NCBI GenBank assembly: GCA_028023455.1
Contig: JAQFVV010000014.1
Coordinates: forward strand, 1,305,336 to 1,369,335
From: Epiperipatus broadwayi
Lineage: Eukaryota > Onychophora > Udeonychophora > Euonychophora > Peripatidae
Length of the DNA: 64,000 nt
Reading direction: 5' to 3'
Part shown: one piece after another, positions 11,035-22,184 of the stretch
How the letters are laid out: every line of letters begins with the position of its first letter
Position numbering within the stretch: the stretch's first letter is position 1
Notes under the pieces: generated by a model
Seen by the model: only the letters and a program-made list of their open reading frames with translations
Databases searched by the model: none
What the model was told of the DNA's origin: nothing
Made by a program: the position numbers and the translations under genes

Positions 11035-13327
11035 TGCTTCCATTTAATAAGAGTTAGAACATGAGCGAAAGTACCCTGAAACCAATCATGCCTGAGATAT
11101 ACAGGAGCTATCATGACTTCTGCTCTATTTGCGCAGTCTCTAAATCTATGACCTTATGAACAACATTTCTCATGATAAACAAAGGAATTTCATTCATTCC
11201 AGTCATGGAAACAAAGCAGAGAGACAAGAGATTTTCAGGGATATGTTATATTAATTACTTAAAAACCCATAACATTGGGATGAGAACTTCACAATTATAC
11301 TAATATTTCATTAAAATAAAATTAGTAAAATGTAACCACTAGCATGAAATTAACAGGAGCATGAATTATATATAATGCAACCCTTAACGATGTGTATGCA
11401 TAAAACAACACTAAAACAAAGAATTATTGAAATAGTAATTTTGTAATTGATTATGGACTGTAATAATTTATTAATAAATTAATGAGCGATCGAAAACTTA
11501 AGTAATGACTTTTAATATAAATTTAACAAATACAAATGATAAAATTCTTTATGTATTACACATAAATTATTAGAGTATGGGGTTCACGTGATTGCTGGCG
11601 ATGATTTGGATATTCTATAAATTACTTACTGTTACATTGCATTATAGAATATGAATTACCATGATGGAAGAATACACAAATACAAATTGAATATGTATAA
11701 CAGTATACTATATGGCATATACTCAGGACAATGCAGCTTAATATGCTAATGAAAGGTGGTATCAATTTTAATACAGATTTATAATCTTAATGTTATAATA
11801 CATAAATGGGGAATTAATGATCTTCGAACATGTATACCTAAAATAGAACCTTATTTATATAAACCTATATTTGATTTATGGTTTACTATGACCATACAGT
11901 GAATATGCATTTTCGTAGACATTACAAACTTTATTTGATCAATAGTTATATGTTACAACAATCATTTTGAATGAATAAACATTTGTGTCTTTAACCACAT
12001 AATTCTGATTTGACAGAACACTAAATGTTGTTTACTAACACATTTAACAATTGTTTAAATGAGAGGGCAGCTATCTTAAATAAGCTTTAAGATGACATTT
12101 CTAATACATAATAATAATGAGAGAATGGTTTTCAGAGATCATAGCATTACATCTTATAGATATAGTAGTGCAATATAAAATATTAATCAGAAGTTTATGC
12201 TGCTGACTGAAGTGATAGCTCTAAAAATAGTGTCCCCATTGGAATGAGAAGCTTCATCAATTTTTAATGGATGAGAAAGTTTGCCTGCACTTGTGACAGT
12301 AGATGTCATGATCTTGTTTTTCTGATGTTATCCCATGCAGAGCCTCACTACAACCTGACATTGTTCTGAAGTCAATGCTTCCAAACCCCATTCTGGGACA
12401 AGCTATGACAAGAAATGATCCAGGACCTCCGAATATTAGTTTTGACAAAGCAAGATACTAAGCTTAATAATGCTCTCAGGAATAAGCAATACGTATAAGA
12501 TTCAGGTCCTTAATGACACTGATATGTTAACTAAAGCCCTTCTACATTAATTATATCTAGTGTAATGACATGCACAAAGTTTAACCCATCCCTAAAGGAA
12601 TGCATATGACCTTGAATACTAATTAGAAAGTCAAAATATAAAAGGGGAAATATTGTTCCTTTTATTAAACAAACATAACTATGTTTAATAAGTAAATAAT
12701 TACATAGGCCATACAATGCTTTATGGTATGGCAAGCAAGTGATTGATTGTTAAGCATGGTAAGAAACTGATATAAAATATGACAGCTTATAATATGCCAT
12801 TTAGCAAATATAACCATTAAACTAATCATATTCAATTGAGTGAACCTTTCTTTTGGTAAGAAGACACATTTAAGTATCCCATAATATTGGGATGGAGAAT
12901 CAGAATAATACAGGTTCACTAGATCAAGTCATTAGCATATTAAATCAAACTTAACTAAAATACATAATTATAATAAAATACAACTTAAGTCTTCCACATT
13001 AAAATTATAAAGATATAGATAAAGTGTGAAACTCAGTAAATACAGTTATAGATCAGAATTCATAGATTCATGCATTACGTTTTACTGAGAGAGAGAGAGA
13101 GAGAGTTATTACAAGTGGCACAACCTCGCCAATTATTAGATAGATAGAGAATTACATTGTAAAATAAATTATAGCTATAGAATGAAGGTTTAGAGTTCAT
13201 GTTAGCAGCATGGATAAAATTACACTTGATGGCCATACGGGTTGATACACAAAATAAAATATGAAAAGTATGGTCAGCAATACAGAGTTCATATAAAATA
13301 ATGGCTGGCATTTTTCGAGAGTTAATT
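11035..13327. repeat. Long direct repeat, left copy
   Basis: About 2.3 kb that aligns in the same orientation with 15534-18056. Shared landmarks include AAAGTACCCTGAAA, CATGCCTGAGATA, GATAAACAAAGGAAT, CCATTCTGGGACAAGCTATG and ATGGTCAGCAATACAGAGTT. The copies differ by many substitutions and indels, so the duplication is old. I find no credible reading frame. The repeats flank a decayed minus-strand coding region, so they could be the long terminal repeats of an old retroelement. Clear TG...CA ends, a primer-binding site and a polypurine tract were not found, so an ordinary segmental duplication is equally possible. Confidence 0.75.
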
Positions 13328-13679
13328 ATACTTGATGGCCATACAGGCTTTCCAGCATCAGTTTTTGTACCCATGCAAGTGTGTTATGAAAAATAGTCCT
13401 GATAATCCTAGCATCTGAATATGTAAAAGTCATTAATGGCCTAAATTCGGCTACTTGATACACAAAGAATTGTATTTATGTTTTTCTATGACTGGGATTG
13501 TACTTTTCTGTGGATAGAGTGTGTAGGATAGCATCCTGTTGCTCTCTGTTCCTGTAGTTTTGCAGGATAGATACCCTATAATACCTGAAGGTTCTAGACT
13601 TTTTTGCAATGAATTAGCTACTTCTTCATGGCCTGCTGGGCTAAAGAAAAATAGTTATTTTAAGCTTCCTAACTGTTCT
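13328..13679. other. Short region between the left long repeat and the coiled-coil remnant
   Basis: Its first bases (ACTTGATGGCCATAC, about 13330) repeat a segment at about 13222 inside the left repeat. No gene is recognisable. The minus-strand remnant of the neighbouring protein may extend into it. Confidence 0.4.
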
Positions 13680-14757
13680 CGTGCTATCTCCGGGTTCTCC
13701 ACAGAAACTCTGTACTTGGATGAATCACTCCATATTGGAGTTCACTCCTTGATTAGCCAGGTTACTTGTGCCATATATCATTTCTGCTGTGGCTAGTTCC
13801 TTAATCATCATCATGTTTTTGTGATCCTTATTCTGTGGACTTTCATTTTCCCTATATGGTGATGGATGATGATGACATCCTGAATCTATCTGCATGGTTC
13901 CAGTTACTTTATCTGCCTTGTTTTGATCATCAGATATAGTTCTCAGTACCAACTTAATCTGTTCTAACTCCTGATGAAGATCTTCAACTGTGTCTTTAAA
14001 ATCTAGTCATATCTTTGCTTGGGTTTCTTGAAACATATCTTTTATTCACCTTCATTTCATAAATGTGATTTTTTTATTTTGCTTTGTGCTTCTTAGAGGT
14101 CTCTTAACTGTTCATCATTTGTCATGACATTCCATTCCATTTCTTTTAGTATAGATTCAGAGCATTGGACATGGTCTCGAATCTGTTGACACTCTTCCTT
14201 CACATCATGGATAACAAGCATTGTTTCATTAAAAGTCTATTTTACCCACTCTTCAATCCCATGGCTTCTCTCAAAATCTTTCTTTAATCTCTTTAGTATT
14301 CCTTTATATTTCTTGGAAGTGTGTCCAGAATTCTTCAGCTTGTTTCCTGGATTCCTCAGCTTGCTTCAATATTAGTTCTTCAGTCTGTTCTCTAGCTGCT
14401 GCAGCTTGTTTCAATATTAATTCTGCAGTCTCTTCTCTGGATTTTTCAGCTTGTTTCAATATTAATTCTTCAGTCCATTTTCTGGATTAATGGATTCTTC
14501 AATTTTTTTAAATATCAATTCATTTGTTTCTTTAACAAACTGCACATTATTATTACTACACTATGACTGCCCTCTACTGTTCCTGGTTCTAGATTCATAT
14601 TTTCTTGACTTGAGGTATCTATTGGGATTTGTGTCTATTAGAATGTCCTGTTCCAATCCTATATTACTCATCCATTCTCATTTTCTGCTTGGCTACCATT
14701 TTCTGAATTGTTCTCTCCATAATCATTGCTGTCTGTTTCCTGGCTATCCATACTGAT
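13680..14757 (-). pseudogene. Decayed coiled-coil protein, possibly a retroelement structural protein
   Basis: Minus-strand translation shows a protein broken by several stops and frame changes. It begins near 14757 with MDSQETDSNDYGENNSENG. It then has three tandem 15-residue units of the form ELILKQAxxxRExTx (about 14330-14472), a strongly charged, heptad-like pattern expected to form a coiled coil. Further on come LRTISDDQNKADKVTGTM and NMMMIKELATAEMIYGTSNL (13725-13952). I do not recognise the family. Its position between two long direct repeats suggests a gag-like protein of an old LTR-type element, but no protease, RT or integrase is present. A relic of a host coiled-coil gene is an alternative. 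Confidence 0.5.
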
Positions 14758-15533
14758 AATTGCACTAGTTTCTTTAAAGTTTATTATTCAACTATGGGTA
14801 ATTTAGCTCCTATCTTCCTTCAATCATCTCCTAAGCTAATACTCATACCATTTTCCTATTTACCTATGTCTGCTATGCTCTGCTTTTATAACACCAATTT
14901 AAATATTGAACAAATATCAATCATTAATAATAATAAATTTACCATGTCTCCCTTTTTTTGCCATCTGTTCCCTTTGCTCCCTTGCACGTGAAATTGACCA
15001 CTAATATTTTTTATTAGTTTGCTATAATAAAATATAAAACAATATAATGATTCTTTTATTGTTTACTCAAGTTCGAATCCTCATATACACAATCATGTCA
15101 TTTTACTTAAATAGTTACCAGTTAGCAGAATATATAATTGTATAAAATACAAGGGTGCCATGCCAATGTGGTGAAATTGAATTTCATAACATAATGTTTG
15201 GTTTGTCCATGCATACACATAAATAGATTGCTAAACTCCTTCCTTGATTGCTTATATAATTTATAACTACATAATTGATTAAATTGATTTTAATCCCAAC
15301 CTTATTTTGAAGGAATAAAATAATAACAAAACAAAATCTACCAAATTAAAATTTTGCAATAGTATGCGTTGGTTATAATAAATTCTGTTAAAAAAAATAT
15401 ACTACATTCTATAAGGAGAGAAAAAAAATCTAGACTGAACTAGTATTCAGGGTGATATGAGTTTTCAAAATTGAAGCTCATGATGGCATCCCATGCCCTG
15501 GGGGGAAAACCTGTTCTAGTCAGACTTGTATGT
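14758..15533. other. Leader-like region between the coiled-coil remnant and the right long repeat
   Basis: About 780 bp with no recognisable protein. If the flanking repeats are LTRs, this would be the 5' leader on the minus strand. I saw no primer-binding-site-like sequence next to 15533. Confidence 0.4.
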
Positions 15534-18056
15534 ACATTTAACAAGACTTAGAGCATGAACAAAAGTACCCTGAAATCAATCATGCCTGAGATACACAGGT
15601 CAGGAACAATCATGACTTCTTCCTTATTTACCCAGTTTCTTAATCTAAGACCTTGTGAACAACATTTTTGATGATAAACAAAGGAATTTTATTCATTCCA
15701 GTCCCAGAGACACAATGGAGAGACAAGAGATCTTCAAGGAATATGTGACATTAATTACTTAAAACCCAACATGGGATGAGAACTTCACAACTATACTAAT
15801 ATTTCAATAAGATAAGATTGTTGAAATCCAACCGAGTAACATGAGATAGAGCATGAATTTATATATAACGCAACTGTTAATGATGTATATGCATAAAACA
15901 ATACTAAAATGAATAATTTTTGAATAATTTTGTAATTGATTATGAACTGTTAATAATTTATTAATAAATTAATGACAGATTGAATAATTAATTAATGGCT
16001 AATATAAATTTAATAAATACAAATGATAAAATTATTAACATATGACATAAATTAATAGAGTATGGGTTTCTCATAATTACTGGTGATGATTTGTGTATTC
16101 TGTATGTTACATATTATTACTATACATTGTAGAATATGAATTACAATGATGGAAGAATATGTAAGTACAAATTGAATATATATAATGGTTTACTATATGA
16201 CGTACATTCAGGAGAATGCGGCTTAATATGCTAATGAAAGAAGGTATCAATTTTAATACAGATTTATAATCTTAATGCTATAATACATAAATGGAGAATT
16301 AATGATCTTCAGACACATATACTTGAAATTATTTATATAAACCCATATTTGAATTATGGTTTACTATGACTGTACAGTAAATATGCATTTTTGAAGACTT
16401 TACAAGTTTTATTTGATCAATAGTTATACGTTATGTCAATCATTTGGAATGAATAAACATTTATTTGCATATTTAACTACACAATTCTGATTTGACAGAA
16501 CACTAAATGCTTAGTAACATATTTAATGATTGTTTAAATGAGAGGGTGGCTAGTTTAAATAAGCTTTAAGATGACATTTCTAGCATATAATAATAATGAC
16601 CGAATGGTTTACATTGATCAGATCATTACAACTTATAGATATAGTAGTACAATATAAAATATTAATCAGAAGTTCACGCTGCTGACTGACGTCATAGCAC
16701 TAAAAATATTAAGTTCCCATTGGAATGAGAAGCTTCATCAATTATTAATGAATGTGAAAGTCTGTCTGCACTTGTGACAATGCGGTCCATGAAAAAGTGT
16801 TTGGTAGAGGATGCTGTGGTCAACGATTTCTTATGTTATCTCATGTAGAGCTTCACTACAACCTGACATTGTCCTTGAGTCAGTCCTTCCAAAACCCATT
16901 CTGGGACAAGCTATGAGAAGAAATAATCCAGGATTTCCAGATATTAGTTTTCCAAACCCCATTCTGGGACAAGCTATGAGAAGAAATGATCCAGGATTTC
17001 CAGATATTAGTTTTGTCAAAGCAAGATACTAAGTTTAATAATGCTATCAGGAGTAAGCAATGCTAATAACATTCAGGTCTTTAATGACACTGATATGTTA
17101 ACTAAAGCCCTCCTAAATTAATAATATCTAGCATAATGACATAACAAAATTTAACTCACCCTTAAAGGTACACATATAATCTTGAATACTAATTAGAAAG
17201 TCAAAATATAAAAGGGAAATACTGTTCTCTTCATTAAACAAACATAACTATGATTAATAAGTAAATAATTATATAACCCATATAATGCTTGATGGTATGG
17301 CAAGCAAATGATTGATTGTTAAGCAGAAAGGTAAGGTCATTAAATTTACTTTAAAGAATTTTAAAATATAATTAAATCAATAGCATTAAGCATGATAAGA
17401 AATTGATATCCTAAAATATGACAGCTTATAGTTTGCCATTAAGAAAATATAACCATTCAATAATCATATTCAATCGAGGAAACCTTTCATTTGGTAAGAA
17501 GGCTTACATTTAAGTATCCCATAATATCAGGATGGAGAATCTGAATAATACAGGTTCATTAGATCAAGTCATTAACTGTATTAAATTAAACTTTATCAAA
17601 ATACATTATTATAATAAAATAAAATTTAAGTTTGTCATATTAAAATAGTAAAGTTATAGATAAAGCATGAAATCCAGTAAATAGAGTTATGGATCAGAAA
17701 TTCATAGATTTATTACAATAAAATAAAATTTAAGTTTGTCATATTAAAATAGTAAAGTTATAGATAACGTGTGAAACCCAGTAAATAGAGTTATAGAGCA
17801 GAAATTTAATAGATTCATGCATTATATTTTACACAGAGAGAAAATCATTATAATTGGCATTGTAATTAAAAATAAATCATAGTTAAATGAATGAAGGTTA
17901 AGATTACATGTTAGCGGCATGGTCAGAATTATCTTCTGGTGACTTTACAACTTGAAGGCTGTATGAGTTGATACACATAAAAATAAAATATGAAAAGCAT
18001 GGTCAGCAATACAGAGTTCAGATACAATAATGGCTAGCATCTTTCAAGAGTTAATT
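15534..18056. repeat. Long direct repeat, right copy
   Basis: This aligns with 11035-13327 in the same orientation and is about 230 bp longer. Part of the extra length comes from local tandem duplications. A 63-bp unit containing CCATTCTGGGACAAGC is present twice (about 16888-17013) where the left copy has one. A unit of about 108 bp containing AAGTTTGTCATATTAAAAT is also doubled (about 17628-17800). A small plus-strand frame across the 63-bp repeat (16811-17032) reads in phase because 63 is a multiple of three; I do not regard it as a gene. Confidence 0.75.
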
Positions 18057-18849
18057 CAGGATTTTATTATGGCAGTTCTTGAATGGTGATTGCATGGTGG
18101 CATAGCAGTATGGTGATGATCTTGGAGAGATTGGGAAAGCAAATTTCTTCCCTCTATTCTGAAATCATTTTATCAAAATTTTGAGTGACGTGGATTTGCT
18201 TAGCAACACATCTCTGAAAAGTAAAACCAGAGTGCCCTGTATTAAATTTGTCTAATTTTTATGCCAACAAAACTTTTTAGAAACTTCTTTTACATTGCTG
18301 CTTGAGGTGATCGGCTATGCATTACCTGGCATAACTTCACTTATCCTTTGTTTAAAGTTACTTTTGAAATGTGGCAACAAGATAAGTTTTGGAGAGTATA
18401 GTTCTACTCTATTTCTAGATTGGAAGTAGATTCAATAGGTATAGTTTTCATTAAAATTTAGGATTGTAAAATTCATTTAATTAACAATGACATTTTCAGT
18501 AAAACAAAGTATGTTCTTTTGTTTCTTAAATTTAAGTTATAATAATTACTCTTCAGAACTTTCTCTGGTATTACATCAGTTTTTTTAATAATGCAACAAT
18601 TAAAAAAATCAATTAATATACAAAATATATTTAAATAAATGAAAATTTTAAATATTTCCAAATTAAAACTTAAATAAATATTATGTCTCAGTTTAAATAA
18701 CTGTTGATAATCTACAAGAGGGGGAGTAATCACATGTATATGTGTATTTACACTCCCTGATGATAAAATGACTGTAGAGATGGGTTCAAACCTCTGGTTT
18801 AAGATTACTAATATTACCAGACAGTGAAGCAAAATGTTTAACAGATTTT
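18057..18849. other. AT-rich non-coding stretch
   Basis: No gene seen. A GGGTTCAAACCT at about 18780 resembles a tRNA B box, but no matching A box or cloverleaf was found nearby. Confidence 0.4.
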
Positions 18850-19460
18850 ACTGCTTCAGTATATACATATAAGGAACTTCAACTCAGAATTTCAAATTCC
18901 CTACACCTCACTATCCAATCCATCTAATATAACAATTACACATGACCACATACATATGAAAAAGATAAATAATCACTAATATGAACCAGCATGCCTCAGT
19001 TGGTCCAGATTGCCATCTCCCACCCACATATAAAACCAATGCTCAGTTTATGTTAAGTTAGTAAATCATCAAACTTTAATGGGCCTATTAAAGTCCTATG
19101 TGTGAGAGGTCAGATTGAATTGACATGGAGGCTTTGAACATTCCATCGTCAGATTTTCAATGATATGGATTACTGAAGAGTTGGAGAGTGGAAAAGTTTG
19201 AAGCTCGTCCATTAAAGTTTGAAGATTTTCTGTCTTAATAGAAACTGAACTCTGATTGTGTATATATATATGTGGCAGATGGTGATTTAGATCAACTGAT
19301 GATTGTTGGTTCAGCATTAAATATGTATATTGGAGGTCATTTATCCTTTTTACATGTACTTGATCATGTGCATTGATTGTATTAGATGGATTGGATAATT
19401 GTAAGGAATTTGAAAGTATGAGTTTGTCTCCCTTATAATTACATTAAGTTTAGTATAGAA
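18850..19460. repeat. Repeat family X, foldback copy
   Basis: The left 200 bp (about 18866-19060) and the right 200 bp (about 19240-19435) are inverted, diverged copies of each other. The left arm contains CCAATCCATCTAAT and the right arm its complement, ATTAGATGGATTGG. This makes a foldback element of about 600 bp. Related single arms occur at 3955-4500 and, reversed, at 40319-41130. It is non-coding. Mobility by a DNA transposase or as a SINE cannot be decided from the sequence. Confidence 0.65.
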
Positions 19461-20223
19461 AGTATACACACACAGACATATATATATATATTAAGTCAAC
19501 CTTAATCTGTAAACATCTCTTGTTATGTTTTTCCATTTACAATTTCAATTTTTCAAGCTTTTTATGTACATACATATATATATATATAGCTAATTCAGAA
19601 GTTGCTCAATAGAGAATTTGTCCAAAATATTGTTTGAATGAAAATACAAAAGAAATCATGTATACCTACATTTTCAATGATTTTAATGAGCACATAAATA
19701 ATTTTACAGCTTATCAGATATGTGATGCTGAAATATCAACCTTTCATGGAATAAATAAATAATTAATATAACATTGAAAAAAATGTTAAAAAATATATTA
19801 CTAAAATAAAGATGATATAGATATATAATACAGATTTATGATGTGTTTATAGATATTTCTATTGAGTTTTGATTAAAACAGTTTCCCACATATTTTCCTT
19901 CAACACTTATGAATTAGTTAGAAGAAAATGCCATAAAATGTAAGGAAATGTAATATCTGATGGAACTAAAATAATTTGGAAAGTCTTATAAAATAAAATT
20001 TGTAATAAATTAATTTAGACTTGGAAAAGATGGAGAAATAAAAGATTCTGTTGATAGATGTTGTTAAAAGAAGGAACACAATATTTTTCTTAGATCATAC
20101 AAAACACATATAGTGGATATTTTGTAAATAAGATTACAGATTGTGAAGAAAAATTGTTATAAATATAGTGACAGGTAATTCAAAATAAATAAATGTAATA
20201 TTAAACAATCATTTTGAATATAT
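19461..20223. other. AT-rich non-coding stretch
   Basis: Contains short TA-dinucleotide runs near 19480 and 19580. No coding region is recognisable. Confidence 0.5.
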
Positions 20224-21182
20224 ATATATAAAATACATATTTTGCGGGTTCATCCGTGTTAAAAACTTTTAATATCAATATACTGACGTTTCGACTTGGT
20301 CACACAAGCCATCCACAGAGTTATAAAAAGGTAGAAAGACGGTTGTAGAGGCGCTACAATCACTGGTTTGAATAAAACATTAAAAATCCCACCAATAGCA
20401 AAAATGTTAAATTTAAGAATGTTTTTTAAAGAAATCTTTCCAAATAGGAGGAAGTTTGCACGTATCATCTCGCTTATTGATACAATCTGGCCTTTTAAGT
20501 ATCTCAATGCCTTCTCTGATTTTGCATTGGTAGAGATTATCACATCTGGATATGATCCTGGTACTAGAAAAATCTATTTTATGACCTGAATCTATAGTAT
20601 GGAGTGAGAGTGCTGATGATGATGAGTGTTGTTTAACTGCATTAGCATGCTCATCTCTCCTAACACTGATGCGACGATTACTCATACCTATGTAAGAAGC
20701 TTTACAATTTTTACATGAGATTTGATAGACACCATGAGATTCAAGAGGGATTGAATCCTTAGGCTTGGTTATTATATTGCTGATCTTTTGATGAGCAGAA
20801 AATGCTGTATCTATATTATAGCGTTTTAATATACGTCCGATACTGTCTGTAGTTCCTTTTACATATGGAACACAAATCCTAATAGCTGACTTATCATCTT
20901 TTTGTTTCCTATTTTGTCTATTTTGAGCTTGAAATAAGGCTTTTTTTTTATAAATTTGTAATTATAACTATTTGCTAATAAAACACTATTAATATGATTT
21001 ATTTCTTCTTTCAGATGTGTGTCATCTGAAAGGTTAATTGCTCTATTTAAAAGAGTTTTGGCTACAGAAACTATCTGAGTTGGGTGATGATGAGAATGTA
21101 AATGTAAATATCTGTCTGTGTGTGTATCCTTTCTGTAAATAGAAAAAGATAAACTATTTGGTGTTCTGGTGACTAGAACATC
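20224..21182 (-). mobile_element. PLE-2, inverted 5'-truncated copy (left palindrome arm)
   Basis: This is the left arm of a nearly perfect palindrome whose other arm is 21228-22184; the spacer is about 45 bp. Element sequence continues from the arm into the spacer on the minus strand (to about 21227), so this copy is slightly longer at its 5' end. The outer end reads CGGGTTCATCCGTGTTAAAA next to a TA run. Coding differences between the arms are few, which points to a recent event or to gene conversion between the arms. Confidence 0.85.
20285..20318 (-). ncRNA. Hammerhead-ribozyme-like motif in PLE-2 tail (minus copy)
   Basis: Mirror image of 22090-22123 in the inverted arm. On the minus strand it reads CTGTGGA, a hairpin with stem GGCTTG/CAAGTC, then GAAACGTC. 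See the plus-strand copy for the comparison. Degeneracy in the first box makes activity uncertain. Confidence 0.4.
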
Positions 21183-21218
21183 AAGAAAAGGGAGTTTTCC
21201 ATCAGACTCTGTCTCCAT
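20413..21218 (-). pseudogene. PLE-2 C-terminal protein with GIY-YIG domain, frameshifted
   Basis: The minus strand encodes the C-terminal part of a Penelope-like protein: LPFLDVLVTR, YRKDTHTDRYLH, then the GIY-YIG segment and IKRPD-type end. Compared with the plus-strand arm, an A run near 20941-20950 (a T run on the given strand) is longer. This shifts the frame and ends the upstream frame at 20859 as a nonsense tail. The downstream frame 20413-20685 (MSNRRISVRRDEHANAVKQH) is the rest of the nuclease domain. The RT core, including the YxDD box, is absent from both arms because of 5' truncation. It differs from its partner at residues such as RRIS against RRIG. Confidence 0.8.
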
Positions 21219-21227
21219 TGTAAATTT

Positions 21228-21995
21228 GATGTTCTAGTCACCAGAACACCAAATAGTTTATCTTTTTCTATTTACAGAAAGGATACACACACAGACAGAT
21301 ATTTACATTTACATTCTCATCATCACCCAACTCAGATAGTTTCTGTAGCCAAAACTCTTTTAAATAGAGCAATTAACCTTTCAGATGACACACATCTGAA
21401 AGAAGAAATAAATCATATTAATAGTGTTTTATTAACAAATAGTTATAATTACAAATTTATAAAAAAAGCCTTATTTCAAGCCCAAAATAGACAAAATAGG
21501 AAACAAAAAGATGATAAGTCAGCTATTAGGATTTGTGTTCCATATGTAAAAGGAACTACAGACAGTATCGGACGTATATTAAAACGCTATAATATAGATA
21601 CAGCATTTTCTGCTCATCAAAAGATCAGCAATATAATAACCAAGCCTAAGGATTCAATCTCTCTTGAATCTCATGGTGTCTATCAAATCTCATGTAAAAA
21701 TTGTAAAGCTTCTTACATAGGTATGAGTAATCGTCGCATCGGTGTTAGGAGAGATGAGCATGCTAATGCAGTTAAACAACACTCATCATCATCAGCACTC
21801 TCACTCCATACTACAGATTCAGGTCATAAAATAGATTTTTCTAGTACCAGGATCATATCCAGATGTGATAATCTCTACCAATGCAAAATCAGAGAAGCCA
21901 TTGAGATACTTAAAAGGCCAGATTGTATCAATAAGCGAGATGATACGTGCAAACTTCCTCCTATTTGGAAAGATTTCTTTAAAAAACATTCTTAA
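21228..21995 (+). CDS. PLE-2 C-terminal GIY-YIG endonuclease region, intact frame without start
   Basis: The frame is open without interruption from the truncation point at 21228 to the stop at 21995 (255 codons). It has no natural start: the first ATG in phase is at 21723, in the middle of the nuclease domain, and is not a plausible gene start. The first part, DVLVTR followed by YRKDTHTDRYLH and a His-rich segment, is the region that follows the RT palm in Penelope-like proteins. The GIY-YIG core is GVYQISCKNC...ASYIGMSNRR with a downstream VRRDEH and an N-terminal Cys pair (SCKNCK). DNA nicking is the expected activity of the full protein. As a truncated, promoterless fragment it is probably not expressed. 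Confidence 0.82.
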   Translation, partial: DVLVTRTPNSLSFSIYRKDTHTDRYLHLHSHHHPTQIVSVAKTLLNRAINLSDDTHLKEEINHINSVLLTNSYNYKFIKKALFQAQNRQNRKQKDDKSAIRICVPYVKGTTDSIGRILKRYNIDTAFSAHQKISNIITKPKDSISLESHGVYQISCKNCKASYIGMSNRRIGVRRDEHANAVKQHSSSSALSLHTTDSGHKIDFSSTRIISRCDNLYQCKIREAIEILKRPDCINKRDDTCKLPPIWKDFFKKHS

Positions 21996-22089
21996 ATTTA
22001 ACATTTTTGCTATTGGTGGGATTTTTAATGTTTTATTCAAACCAGTGATTGTAGCGCCTCTACAACCGTCTTTCTACCTTTTTATAACT

Positions 22090-22123
22090 CTGTGGATGGC
22101 TTGTGTGACCAAGTCGAAACGTC
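22090..22123 (+). ncRNA. Hammerhead-ribozyme-like motif in PLE-2 tail (plus copy)
   Basis: The motif is CTGTGGA (22090-22096), a T, a 6-bp stem GGCTTG (22098-22103) with CAAGTC (22110-22115) closing a TGTGAC loop, then GAAACGTC (22116-22123). Type I hammerheads have CUGANGA, stem II, then GAAA. Here the first box differs at one core position (U for A6), and one extra base precedes the stem. Penelope-like elements of many animals are known to carry minimal hammerheads in their terminal repeats. I infer a degenerate or ancestral hammerhead; cleavage is unproven. Confidence 0.45.
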
Positions 22124-22184
22124 AGTATATTGATATTAAAAGTTTTTAACACGGATGAACCCGCAAAATATGTATTTTATATAT

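Larger units (their letters stand above)
21228..22184 (+). mobile_element. PLE-2, plus-strand 5'-truncated copy (right palindrome arm)
   Basis: The right arm begins abruptly at GATGTTCTAGTC inside the coding region and runs to the element's 3' end (GGATGAACCCGCAAAATATG). The head-to-head arrangement with the left arm resembles the inverted partner structure also seen for PLE-1 at 6150-7336. Both copies here are truncated at almost the same point. Confidence 0.85.

Noticed and set aside
16811-17032. Repeat-containing small protein
   Set aside because: The peptide repeat is a by-product of a 63-bp tandem duplication. The opposite strand is open for the same reason, and the left long repeat has no such frame.
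18773-18800. tRNA B-box-like GGGTTCAAACCT
   Set aside because: No A box at the right distance and no cloverleaf on either strand.
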